Source: Myxococcales bacterium 68-20
GTDB taxonomy: Bacteria > Myxococcota_A > Polyangia > Polyangiales > Polyangiaceae
DNA: 64,000 bases
Direction: 5' to 3'
Assembly: GCA_001899635.1 (NCBI GenBank)
Contig: MKVQ01000030.1
Location: forward strand, 147,875 to 211,874
Part shown: piece by piece, positions 1 to 7,697 of the stretch
Layout: every line of letters begins with the position of its first letter
Numbering within the stretch: position 1 is the first letter of the stretch
The notes under the pieces: generated by a model
Database searches by the model: none
Told to the model about the DNA's origin: nothing
The model's input: only the letters and a program-made list of their open reading frames with translations
Position numbers and translations under genes: made by a program

Positions 1-739
1 TCCTCGCGCCATCCCCGATGCTCAGGTGATCGGCGATGCCGACCTGCCCGCCGATGAGGACGCCCTTGCCGATCATGACCGAGCCCGCGAGGCCAGTCTG
101 TGCGGCGATGATCGTCCCCTCGCCGATCTCGCAGTTGTGACCGACGTGGACCTGCGCGTCGAGCTTTGCCCCGCGCCGGATGATCGTCGGACCGATGGTC
201 CCCGCGGCGATCGTGCAAAGCGCACCGATGTGCACGTCGTCCTCGATGACGACGCCACCGAGCTGCGGGATCTCGCGCGTCTTGCCGTCCGGGCCGGTGA
301 CGAAGCCGAAGCCCGCGGCGCCGATCACGGCGCCGGGCGCGATCGTCACGCGTGCCCCGATCTGCACGCGGGGAAGTAGGTGGACGCCCGGCCCGATACG
401 ACAGTCCGAGCCGATCACCGGCTCGTCCGGCGGAGCATCGCCGGACTCGAGGAGCTCGGCCATCGCCCACGCCGCGTGCGGGTGGAACCAGCCCGGCAGC
501 GCGGCCACGTCCGCGCGCCCGGCGAGGGCCTCGTCGACGAGCAACATGGCCCCGCGCCCGAGCGCCACGACTGCATCCTCGACGTAGCGCGCGGCGAGCA
601 AGACGGTGAGATCGCCGGCGCCCGCGCGACGGATCGGGACGAGCCGACGGACCGTCCCCTTGACGCCGTTGCGAAGCGTCCCGCCGTGACGCGCGGCGAA
701 GTCCCCGATCGCCCGCGGGGCGAGCGGAACGCCGATCAC
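1..739 (-). CDS. lpxD: LpxD, UDP-3-O-acylglucosamine N-acyltransferase (partial, runs off the left edge)
   Basis: LpxD adds the second hydroxy-acyl chain to UDP-3-O-acylglucosamine in lipid A synthesis, in the cytoplasm. Reading the minus strand from a GTG at 739 gives about 246 residues. The N-terminal domain is followed by hexapeptide (left-handed beta-helix) repeats such as VTIAPGAVIGAAGFGF, IEDDVHIGA and VHVGHNCEIGEGTIIAA. The HVGHNC segment carries the expected catalytic His, and GFGF is an LpxD signature. The GTG start overlaps the skp stop as GTGA, so the two genes are translationally coupled. The C-terminal helix lies outside the window. The frame has no separate long open frame called because its start is GTG and its end is off the edge, but the product is clear. 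Confidence 0.9.
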   Translation of the reverse strand, partial: MIGVPLAPRAIGDFAARHGGTLRNGVKGTVRRLVPIRRAGAGDLTVLLAARYVEDAVVALGRGAMLLVDEALAGRADVAALPGWFHPHAAWAMAELLESGDAPPDEPVIGSDCRIGPGVHLLPRVQIGARVTIAPGAVIGAAGFGFVTGPDGKTREIPQLGGVVIEDDVHIGALCTIAAGTIGPTIIRRGAKLDAQVHVGHNCEIGEGTIIAAQTGLAGSVMIGKGVLIGGQVGIADHLSIGDGAR

Positions 740-1305
740 TTCTTCTGCGGAGCCGGCGCCGACGGAGCGGCCGCGCCACCACCCGAGCCGCTGTTGTACA
801 TCTGGATGCAGCGATCGGTGAGATCGAGATCGCCACGCACGTACGCGACGGTGGCCTTGTCGACGACGAGGTCGATGTTCTCGCTGGTCGCGAGGCGCTT
901 GATGATCGACATCACCTTCTCGAAGACGGGATCGGTGAGCTCCTTCTGCTTCTTCTCGAGCTCCTTGTTGTACTCGACGAAGATCTGCTGGAGATCCATC
1001 ATCTGCTTCTGCCACTCGCCGACGCGCTTCTCGAGCGCGTCCTTCGGGAGCACCTTCGCCTGCTTGTCGATCTCCTCGCGCTGGCGCTGGAGGTCGTTCT
1101 GCTTCTTGTTCAGCTCCTGCTGCTTGCTGTCGAACAGCTTCTTCAGCGTGGCCTGAGCGCGGAGGCCATCCTCGGTGCTGGCGACGGCGCGCTGCACGTC
1201 GATCACGGCAACCTTCTGCTGAGCGCTGGCAACGCCCGCGAAGAGGAAGAGCGCGAGGGCGAGCGCGGAAGAGACGAGAGCCGTGACGATGCGGTGACCT
1301 GTCAT
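736..1305 (-). CDS. skp: Skp/OmpH periplasmic chaperone
   Basis: This 189-residue protein matches the OmpH/Skp family, a trimeric periplasmic chaperone that holds unfolded outer-membrane proteins for the Bam machine. An N-terminal signal peptide ends near SAQQ (residues 1-27). It is followed by VAVIDVQRAV, the usual family start of the mature protein, and a long charged coiled coil (about residues 45-135). The tail ends in a short Gly/Ala/Pro-rich stretch. I chose the ATG at 1305 because the signal peptide begins there; an upstream extension reads as noncoding. It lies directly upstream of lpxD with a 4-base overlap. In many proteobacteria bamA precedes skp; here the next gene upstream is on the other strand. 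Confidence 0.9.
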   Translation of the reverse strand: MTGHRIVTALVSSALALALFLFAGVASAQQKVAVIDVQRAVASTEDGLRAQATLKKLFDSKQQELNKKQNDLQRQREEIDKQAKVLPKDALEKRVGEWQKQMMDLQQIFVEYNKELEKKQKELTDPVFEKVMSIIKRLATSENIDLVVDKATVAYVRGDLDLTDRCIQMYNSGSGGGAAAPSAPAPQKK

Positions 1306-1728
1306 ATCGGCGGGGGTAGCGAATGCAGCTTCCCAGGTCAAGCAAGCTCCTCGACACGGTTGCGAGTAATTTCGGGCGCTCCTCCGGGTCGTCAGGGGCG
1401 CGCCTCCCGTCAGTCGCCCTCCCCCGTCGGGAGGGCTGGCCGAGTCTGCGCCATCAAGCCCTGCCATAAGGGCCTGGACGGCGCCGGCGCTGGGTCCGCG
1501 CGTGGGTTGCCCCCCGCGCTCCCCCCGATCGACGTGGCGTACGACGAGAACCACGGTTTACACCCGGCCCGGCAATCCGGTCCTACGGTTCACGTCTGGC
1601 CTCACGCCCTGCCCTCATTTTGCCGATGGAAGTGGGTGGCTCGCGCCCGTGGACCGAATGGCACGGCACGTGGATACTTGCCAGGCGGCACCCGCGCCCG
1701 ACGGCAGCGGCCCCGGAGGAACTCGCCC
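1306..1728. other. Divergent intergenic region with a perfect hairpin
   Basis: This gap separates skp-lpxD (minus) from a Cys-rich lipoprotein gene (plus), so it should hold both promoters. I see no convincing gene. The clearest structure is a perfect inverted repeat at 1416-1436, GCCCTCCC and GGGAGGGC with a 5-nt loop. No T-run follows, so it is not an obvious intrinsic terminator. A GGAGGA ribosome-binding site lies just before the ATG at 1729. Confidence 0.5.
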
Positions 1729-2742
1729 ATGACGTCTCGCTTCTCTTCGGCCCTCGTGATCGGCGTGCTCGGCACGCTGGGCGTCGTCGCGTGGAGCGGC
1801 TGCGGTCCGGGCGACGAGAGCCGCTACTACTGCGACGCCACCAACTGCTTCACGTGCGACGCCTACGGCTGCTCGCCCGTCGACGCGCCGGCTCACCCGA
1901 CATGCACGGGCAACGCGAGCTGCAAGCCGGGACAGGTCTGCACCGCCACGGGCTGCACCTCGCGATGCGAGACGGACGCGAGCTGTCCGAAGGGCGAGAC
2001 CTGCCAGGCCGGCCTCTGCTCCCCGCCGGGTACGGACCCGGGGCCGACGAAGGAGTGCACGACCAAGGCGGACTGCGCCGACGGAGCGACCTGCAACGCC
2101 GGCAAGTGCGAGACGTGCGGCGGCACCGCGGGCCCCTGCTCGTGTGAGAAGAGCACCGACTGCTCCGGCGGTCTCACGTGCGTCGCGGGCGCGTGCACCG
2201 CACCGGAGAACACCTGCAAGTACTCGAGCGATTGCGGCGACGCCAAGGTCTGCGCCGAGGGCCAGTGCCTCGCGAGCTGCGAGACGACCGCCTGCGCCGA
2301 CGGCTTCACCTGCGAGAAGGGCGTCTGCAAGCCGTCGATCGGACCGGGCACCCCGGCGTGCACCGGCGACGCGCAGTGCACCGACCCGTCCGCGCCGAAG
2401 TGCGTGAGCGGCTCGTGCGTCAAGTCGTGCACCGGCGACGCGGAGTGCGGTGACCGCAAGTACTGCAACCAGGGCGCGTGTGTGATCGACACCCGGCCGC
2501 CGCCGCCAAAGTGCACCGCCGACGACCAGTGTGGTGGAACGGCAGCGATGCCGAAGAAGTGCCTCGCCGGTTTCTGCAAGTACACGTGCACGTCGGACCA
2601 GCACTGCCGCACGATCGACAATCGCATCGGCTACTGCGCGAAGGACGGCGTCTGCCGCACCTCGTCCGAGGCGAACGCCGACTGCACCGGGCCTGGCCAG
2701 TGCACCGGCGGCAAGGCCTGCATCGACAACCAGTGCCGGTGA
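1729..2742 (+). CDS. Cys-rich lipoprotein with Dickkopf/EB-like repeats
   Basis: This is a 337-residue exported protein. The N-terminus is a hydrophobic signal that ends in a Cys (VAWSGCG, near residue 24), consistent with lipidation. The rest is a run of Cys-rich modules of the type C-x5-C-x6-C-x5-C with short acidic/Gly turns (CKPGQVC, CPKGETC, CADGATC, CSGGLTC, CTGGKAC). They resemble the Dickkopf N-terminal/EB-module repeats often seen in myxobacterial surface lipoproteins. The many paired Cys should form disulfides outside the cytoplasm. I chose the ATG at 1729 because it has GGAGGA upstream and starts the signal peptide. No enzymatic motif is visible; a surface adhesive or structural role is a guess. 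Confidence 0.75.
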   Translation: MTSRFSSALVIGVLGTLGVVAWSGCGPGDESRYYCDATNCFTCDAYGCSPVDAPAHPTCTGNASCKPGQVCTATGCTSRCETDASCPKGETCQAGLCSPPGTDPGPTKECTTKADCADGATCNAGKCETCGGTAGPCSCEKSTDCSGGLTCVAGACTAPENTCKYSSDCGDAKVCAEGQCLASCETTACADGFTCEKGVCKPSIGPGTPACTGDAQCTDPSAPKCVSGSCVKSCTGDAECGDRKYCNQGACVIDTRPPPPKCTADDQCGGTAAMPKKCLAGFCKYTCTSDQHCRTIDNRIGYCAKDGVCRTSSEANADCTGPGQCTGGKACIDNQCR

Positions 2743-2789
2743 TCTGATCCGCACACGGTGTGAGGGCGGGCTCGTTCCCTCTCGCGCCG

Positions 2790-3806
2790 TCAGTCGGGCT
2801 CGACCTGCACCGTCACGTACTCGACGGTGAAGCGCTGCCTCAGGAGCGCGGCCGCCTTCGAGCCGAGCTCCGGATCCTTCGACGAGGCACGCACGTGCGC
2901 GGTGATCGCGTCGTGGCCGGTGCCGAGCGACCAGACGTGGAGCGCACTGACCCGGGTGACGCCGTCGATCGACGCGAGGGCCGCTTCGATCTTGGCGACC
3001 GAGAGGTGCTTCGGCGCCGCCTCGAGCAAGACGAGGCCGGCGTCGCGAAGGAGCCGGAGCGCGCCGACGACGAGGATCGCGACGACGACGAAGCTCGCGA
3101 GCGGATCGACGATCGGCGGCGCGCCGAGCCGGATCGCGAGACCTGCCACGAACGCCGCGAACGATCCGAGCGCGTCGCCGAGCAGGTGGAGCCACGCGCC
3201 CCTCAGATTGAGCTGATGCCCACGGGCAGCGCTGCCCTCGCGCTCGTGGGCATGGTCGTGATCGTGGTCGTGACCGTGCCCCTCGTGCGCGTGCCCCTCG
3301 TGCTCGTGGTGGTGGTCATGGGCGTGCGCATGACCGTGGCCGAGCACACCGTGGAGCAGCCAGGCGTTGATCCCGTTCATCACGAGCGCCGCGCTGGCGA
3401 CGATGAGCATCACCCCCGATCGAGGCTCCGACGTCTGCGAGAGGTGCTCGATCCCGTCCCGGACGAGCTCCAGCGCCACGCCGAGCACGAGCACGCCGTT
3501 GGCGAGCGCCGCGAGCGGCTCCGCGCGACGAAGCCCGAAGGTGAAGCGCGCATTCGGCTTGCGCGACGCCACACGCATCGCCACGAGGCTGATCGCGATG
3601 GCGAACACGTCCATGAGGAGGTGGAACGCGTCCGCCTCGAGAACGTCGCTCCGCGCGATCCTCGCGCCCGCGAGCTCGACGAAGAAGAACGCGCCCACGA
3701 GCACGAGGACGATCACGAGGCGCGTCGACTGCCTACGCTCCGTCGTCGCCGAGGTCTCCACCGCGGCCGCTTTCTCCCCGTGTGCCCCGTGCTCCTCGCC
3801 AGCCAT
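2790..3806 (-). CDS. Cation diffusion facilitator (CzcD/ZitB type) with His-rich loop
   Basis: This 338-residue inner-membrane metal/proton antiporter probably exports Zn2+ (or Co2+/Cd2+). Six membrane segments are readable. The transport-site pairs are intact: H62-x3-D66 in TM2 (FHLLMD) and H207-x3-D211 in TM5 (HLLGD). Between TM4 and TM5 is a long His/Asp loop, about residues 157-187, typical of zinc CDF proteins. The cytoplasmic C-terminal domain (VEAALASIDGV-like, LHVWSLGTGHDAITAHV) is complete. Its ATG overlaps the stop of the upstream cyclic-nucleotide-binding gene by one base (TGATG), so the two are coupled. No metal-responsive regulator is adjacent. Confidence 0.9.
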   Translation of the reverse strand: MAGEEHGAHGEKAAAVETSATTERRQSTRLVIVLVLVGAFFFVELAGARIARSDVLEADAFHLLMDVFAIAISLVAMRVASRKPNARFTFGLRRAEPLAALANGVLVLGVALELVRDGIEHLSQTSEPRSGVMLIVASAALVMNGINAWLLHGVLGHGHAHAHDHHHEHEGHAHEGHGHDHDHDHAHEREGSAARGHQLNLRGAWLHLLGDALGSFAAFVAGLAIRLGAPPIVDPLASFVVVAILVVGALRLLRDAGLVLLEAAPKHLSVAKIEAALASIDGVTRVSALHVWSLGTGHDAITAHVRASSKDPELGSKAAALLRQRFTVEYVTVQVEPD

Positions 3807-5167
3807 CAGACCAGGTCGTAGTCCTCGGCCAGCGCCACGGTCGATCCCGCGAGGACGCTGGCCGTCTCGTCGTCACGCTCGACGGCACACAGGTACAGGC
3901 CCGCGAGGATCGCAGGATGATCCCGAATCAGGCCGAGGAAGTCCTCCCGCGGGAGGTGGAGAGTCACGGTCGGATGCACCGCGACGACGTCTGCGTTCGC
4001 CTTGCGGCGGAGGACCAGCGCGACCTCGCCGACGGTCTCTCCGACCCCGAGCGTCGCGATCACGAAGTTCTCGCCGCTGTCCTCGCGGCCGATGACGGCG
4101 ACTTCACCGGAGGCGATCAGGTGGAGCCCGCTCGTGTCCTTGCCGTCGACGATGAGCTTGTCGCCCTTCTCGAAGACCTTCGTCTCGAAGCGCTCGACGA
4201 GCGCCGGCCGCACCTTCGCGGCGACCGAAAGGAGCAGCTTCGACGTGCGCACGAGGTTGGCGACCATGCGCCGGCGGCAATGTGCGGCGAGCTCCACGCC
4301 GACGTCGGGGCGTTTCTCGGCGACGGCCTCGAGCGCGTCGCGACGCGCCACGAGGAGGATCGACGGACGGTTCGCGACGACGCTCGCCGCGCGGGGCGCG
4401 CGCGAGAGGAGCGCCATCTCGCCGAAGAGCGCGCCGTTCGTGAGGCGGGCGAGCGTGATCGTCCGGTCGTCTCCCTCGTCCTTGCGACGGACCTCGAGCT
4501 CGCCGCGCGCGACGATGTACGCCTCCGCGCCTTCTTCTCCCTCCGAGATGACCGCCTTCCCGGCCGGTACCGTGATCATCTCGAAGCATCCGATCAGCGC
4601 GCGCAGCCCTTCCTTCTCGAGCGCGCTGAAGAGCGACAGCCGCGAGACCAGCGGCGCCGCCGAGCCTTCGCGAGACTCGTACTCCGTCGAGGCGTCGTGG
4701 ATGATCTCGGTCGCCTTCGACAGCAACGCAGGCCCGCTCAAGAAGGAGCTGAGCGGCTCGAAGCTCGCGTCGTTCGGGAGCGGCGGCGGAGGCGGCGTGG
4801 CGTCGTCCGAGAGGCGGGGCGATCCCAGGCAGAAGGCGCCCGCGATCTCGTCGAGATGGCGCTCGACGTCCCGGCCGAGCGCCGAGAGATCCCCGACGGC
4901 GGCGACGGCGAGCGGCAGGTTCCCCGTATCGATCGCGCGCTTCACACCGAGCTCGAAGCCCTCGACCGCGGCCTCGGTGCGCCCTGCATCGGCGAGCAGG
5001 CGGCACGTGAGGATCAACGCGCTCGGGACCGACGCGTCCTGCTGGACGACCGCCGCGCTCCAACGCAGCGCTGCTTCGCGCTCTCCAGCAAGAAGGAGGG
5101 CGAGCGCGCGGTCGAGCGGTGAATCGACCGTCCGCACTCCGGGCAAAACCGGCGGGGCCATGCGCAT
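3806..5167 (-). CDS. Protein with two cyclic-nucleotide-binding domains
   Basis: This soluble 453-residue protein starts with a helical/TPR-like region (residues 15-115), then a Pro-rich linker (about 124-131). Two cNMP-binding beta-barrels follow. The first (about 172-290) has a good phosphate-binding cassette, FGEMALLSRAPRAASV at 248-263, with the Arg that contacts cyclic phosphate. The second cassette (GEVALVLRRKANADV) lacks the canonical R-A pair, so it may not bind ligand. There is no HTH, kinase or GGDEF domain, so the output is unclear; similar myxobacterial proteins are thought to be adaptor or sensor proteins. A second ATG six bases in (5161) is equally possible. It is the promoter-proximal partner of the CDF gene. 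Confidence 0.8.
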   Translation of the reverse strand: MRMAPPVLPGVRTVDSPLDRALALLLAGEREAALRWSAAVVQQDASVPSALILTCRLLADAGRTEAAVEGFELGVKRAIDTGNLPLAVAAVGDLSALGRDVERHLDEIAGAFCLGSPRLSDDATPPPPPLPNDASFEPLSSFLSGPALLSKATEIIHDASTEYESREGSAAPLVSRLSLFSALEKEGLRALIGCFEMITVPAGKAVISEGEEGAEAYIVARGELEVRRKDEGDDRTITLARLTNGALFGEMALLSRAPRAASVVANRPSILLVARRDALEAVAEKRPDVGVELAAHCRRRMVANLVRTSKLLLSVAAKVRPALVERFETKVFEKGDKLIVDGKDTSGLHLIASGEVAVIGREDSGENFVIATLGVGETVGEVALVLRRKANADVVAVHPTVTLHLPREDFLGLIRDHPAILAGLYLCAVERDDETASVLAGSTVALAEDYDLV

Positions 5168-5189
5168 GGGCCCCGTATACTACACGGGG

Positions 5190-5228
5190 TTTGCGGAGGA
5201 GCCCGCCCCTTCGTGGGGCCCCCGCAAA
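5190..5228 (-). terminator. Hairpin downstream of hrcA
   Basis: An outer stem (TTTGCGG at 5190-5196 with CCGCAAA at 5222-5228) encloses an inner stem, GCCCC/GGGGC. It sits immediately after the hrcA stop on the minus strand. The 3' side on the minus strand ends in AAA rather than a clean U-run, so intrinsic termination is plausible but not certain. A second small hairpin (CCCCGT/ACGGGG at 5171-5188) lies next to it. Confidence 0.4.
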
Positions 5229-5230
5229 GC

Positions 5231-6289
5231 TCAATCGTCGTCGTCGTTGTGGCGGGTATGGGGCTCGGAGCGCCGCTCGATGAACGAGCTCATCGCGTTG
5301 GCCGTAGCGGTCACGAGAGGGACCACCTTCGGATAGTTCATCCGCGTCGGCCCGATGACGCCGACCGAGCCCGCCGTCCGGCCCTGGTTGCGATAGGACG
5401 CGCCGACGATGGCGAGCAGACCGCCCGCGAGATCCCCGGCTTCGCGTCCGACCACGACGGTCGTACCGCCGGCCTCCAACGTCGCGTCGAGAAGGCGGAC
5501 GATCGCCTCCGCCTCGTCGAGCGCGCTCACGAGGTCCTTGAAGCCCGCCGCGGCCGAGAACTCCGGGAGCCCGAGCAGCTTCGCCCGCCCTTCGATCACG
5601 ACGTCGGCGCCCTTGTCCGCCGCGGACACCGCCGCTTCGCCGAGCTCGAAGGCGCGCTTCTTCACGTCGTCGGCCTGGACGCGCTCGCTCTGGAGCCGCC
5701 GCACGAAGAGCTCACGCAGCTCGCCGAGCGAACGCCCCTCGATCACGTCGTCCAGCAGGTTGTGGACCTTCTGGAGCTCGTCCTCGTTCACCTCGGCCTT
5801 CAGGAACCGGTTCTGGACGGTGCCATTCGTCATGACGACGACGGCGAGGACCTCACCCGGCAGCGTGCGGATGAACCGGAGATGCTTGAGCGTCATCGTC
5901 TCGGCCTTGGGCGACACGACGACCGCGGCGGTCCCGGTGAGCTCCGAGAGCAGCTTCCCCGTCTCGCGGAGGAAGTTCGGTCCCGGCTCGATCTCCGCGA
6001 ACCGATGCATGATGTGCGCGTTCTCCGCGTCGGTCAGCTGCCGCACCTCCATCATCGCGTCGATGAAGAGGCGGAACGCCTTGTCGGTCGGGACGCGACC
6101 TGCGCTCGTGTGCGGCTGATGGAGATAGCCGAGCTCCTCGAGATCGGAGAGCACGTTACGGATGCTCGCGGGAGACAGCTCGATCCCTCGCTTCGAGAGC
6201 GTGCGCGATCCGACGGGCTCGCCGGTCGCGACGAACTCGGTGATGCATGCGTAGAGGATCTGCTTTCCGCGCGGCGACAGCTCCGCCAT
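5231..6289 (-). CDS. hrcA: HrcA, heat-inducible transcription repressor
   Basis: HrcA represses class I heat-shock genes by binding CIRCE elements and is activated by GroEL. The 352-residue product has the N-terminal winged helix (residues 1-75, with SPRGKQILYACITEF, EPVGSRTLSKR and SPASIRNVLSDLEELGYL), the dimerisation core and the C-terminal domain ending with VGVIGPTRMNY and a phosphate-rich acidic tail. Length and domain order are normal. I saw no CIRCE-type 9-N9-9 repeat in the upstream gap (6290-6420), so the autoregulation seen in many bacteria is not evident here. The gene is monocistronic in this view, followed by a hairpin. Confidence 0.93.
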   Translation of the reverse strand: MAELSPRGKQILYACITEFVATGEPVGSRTLSKRGIELSPASIRNVLSDLEELGYLHQPHTSAGRVPTDKAFRLFIDAMMEVRQLTDAENAHIMHRFAEIEPGPNFLRETGKLLSELTGTAAVVVSPKAETMTLKHLRFIRTLPGEVLAVVVMTNGTVQNRFLKAEVNEDELQKVHNLLDDVIEGRSLGELRELFVRRLQSERVQADDVKKRAFELGEAAVSAADKGADVVIEGRAKLLGLPEFSAAAGFKDLVSALDEAEAIVRLLDATLEAGGTTVVVGREAGDLAGGLLAIVGASYRNQGRTAGSVGVIGPTRMNYPKVVPLVTATANAMSSFIERRSEPHTRHNDDDD

Positions 6290-6345
6290 GGCACCATGGA
6301 TTCTAGCAGCTTCTCGGCATGGACCGCCTGCTCGACCGTAGGCCG

Positions 6346-6367
6346 GCGCGATCCGAGCGCGATCCGA
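6346..6367. repeat. Tandem 11-bp repeat in the hrcA/extensin-like divergent gap
   Basis: GCGCGATCCGA occurs twice back to back at 6346-6356 and 6357-6367, between the divergent starts of hrcA and the extensin-like gene. Tandem half-sites at this position could be a regulator-binding site or a slippage product. Confidence 0.5.
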
Positions 6368-6420
6368 GCCAGTCGGTCGCCGGGGAGCCCATCCGAGGCT
6401 ATGCTCTGCGCCTTCGGATC

Positions 6421-7344
6421 ATGGGCTGGCCTCGTTCTCTGCTCGCGCTTCTCGCGCTTGTCGCGTTTGCGGCGCCGCTCCTCTGCGGCTGCCAGCAGGT
6501 TGGGAAGCCGCGCGCGCCCTCCACCGACGCGACCTCGGCGCCGTCGAACGAGACTGCAGAGCACGAGCCGGGCGGGAGCGGAGGAGCGCTCGTCACCGCG
6601 ACCGACGATACCGCCGACACGGACGACGAGCCCGACCTCATCCCGTCGCCGTCGCCGTCGCCGTCGGCGTCCGACGACGACGACCACGACGACGACACTC
6701 CCGGCGAGGGACCTCCGGACCCGCCGTCGCTCGATCGGCGAGGCATGCCCGTCGCGTCCCGCTATGCCCGTCTCGACCGCGTGAGCTGCGAGGCCGAGCT
6801 CGTTCGCCGGCGCATCGCGTTCACCCGCGTGAGCGAGGCCCGTGGCGTCGTTGCTCCGCTGCGGCTGGCCGGTCCGCTCTCCGGCGTCACCTTCCGCTCG
6901 AACCTGCCCGCGTCGAAGAGCCGGACGTCGCCTTACGACATCTACGACTGCAGGCTCGTCCTCGCGCTCGACGACTTCGCGCGCATCCTCGCGAAGCACG
7001 ACATCGTCGAGGTCGTTCACCTCTCGGTCTATCGCCCCGTCTCGAAGAAGGTCGCGCTCCAGGGCGCGGGACGAAGGCACGGTGGGGCGCTCGCGATCGA
7101 CGCGGCGATCTTCAAGACGAAGGACGGGCGGACGCTCTCGGTCGAGAAGGACTTCGGCCCCCGACGCATCGGCGTGCGGCCCTGCCCCGCGCCGAAGGGT
7201 GCGTCCGTGCTCCGCCAGATTGCGTGCGAGGCGAGCGACGCGCAGCTCTTCAACGTGCTCCTGACGCCCCACTTCAACCGGGCGCATCGCAACCACTTCC
7301 ACCTGGAAGTCACCGCCGGCGTCCGCTGGACGCTCGTGCGCTGA
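6421..7344 (+). CDS. Extensin-like C-terminal domain lipoprotein (LAS-type zinc site)
   Basis: The N-terminus is a hydrophobic signal with a Cys after LLCG (residues 20-23), consistent with a lipoprotein. A long acidic/Ser-Pro linker follows (about residues 30-100, including PSPSPSPSAS and DDDDHDDD). The C-terminal domain (about 115-307) resembles the extensin-like family PF06904. It contains H-x6-D (HGGALAID) and a later HFH, the zinc-ligand pattern of LAS peptidases such as VanY and MepA. A peptidoglycan-cleaving role in the periplasm is therefore plausible but not shown. I chose the ATG at 6421 over one at 6319 because it begins the signal peptide. Confidence 0.75.
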   Translation: MGWPRSLLALLALVAFAAPLLCGCQQVGKPRAPSTDATSAPSNETAEHEPGGSGGALVTATDDTADTDDEPDLIPSPSPSPSASDDDDHDDDTPGEGPPDPPSLDRRGMPVASRYARLDRVSCEAELVRRRIAFTRVSEARGVVAPLRLAGPLSGVTFRSNLPASKSRTSPYDIYDCRLVLALDDFARILAKHDIVEVVHLSVYRPVSKKVALQGAGRRHGGALAIDAAIFKTKDGRTLSVEKDFGPRRIGVRPCPAPKGASVLRQIACEASDAQLFNVLLTPHFNRAHRNHFHLEVTAGVRWTLVR

Positions 7345-7486
7345 AGGCACGACCGACGCGGCCAGAGAGTGAAGCGCGAGCGTCGGCATCGACGCGGGTA
7401 ACGGCCGCGCTCGCGCAGGTCGCGTGCGGGTGCGGGCGTGGTGCCCCGGCGCCGCGCTTGCAAGACTGGCGACCGGAGGCAGTGTC

Positions 7487-7669
7487 ATGCCCCCCAGCGG
7501 AACCCCGGATCCCGTCGGCGACGCCCTCGCGTGGCTCTTCATCGCCCTCGCGATCTTCGCGGCGCTCATAGCGATCGTCCCGTCGCTGATCGTGCTCGCG
7601 CTCGAAGGCCTCGCGAAGGTGAAGCATCGCCCCAGCCCTCCGCTGGAGCCTCGGCCGAGCGCCGCGTAG
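7487..7669 (+). CDS. Small single-span membrane protein, function unknown
   Basis: A 60-residue product starts at an ATG with GGAGG eight bases upstream. One strong hydrophobic stretch (DALAWLFIALAIFAALIAIV) is followed by a second short hydrophobic run and a basic, Pro-rich tail. I do not recognise the family. The hydrophobicity and the ribosome-binding site favour a real gene, but a spurious ORF cannot be excluded. Confidence 0.5.
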   Translation: MPPSGTPDPVGDALAWLFIALAIFAALIAIVPSLIVLALEGLAKVKHRPSPPLEPRPSAA

Positions 7670-7697
7670 CCGGCACGGTCTCCATCGTAGCGTAGCG

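Noticed and set aside
1655-1685. GGCAC...TTGC resembling a sigma-54 promoter before the Cys-rich lipoprotein
   Set aside because: The spacing between the two elements is eight bases instead of five, so it does not fit the -24/-12 rule.
1294-1728. N-terminal extension of the Cys-rich lipoprotein from 1294
   Set aside because: The extension has no signal features, while the ATG at 1729 has a ribosome-binding site and begins a lipoprotein signal.
6290-6420. CIRCE element upstream of hrcA
   Set aside because: No 9-bp inverted repeat with a 9-base spacer was found; only a tandem 11-mer.
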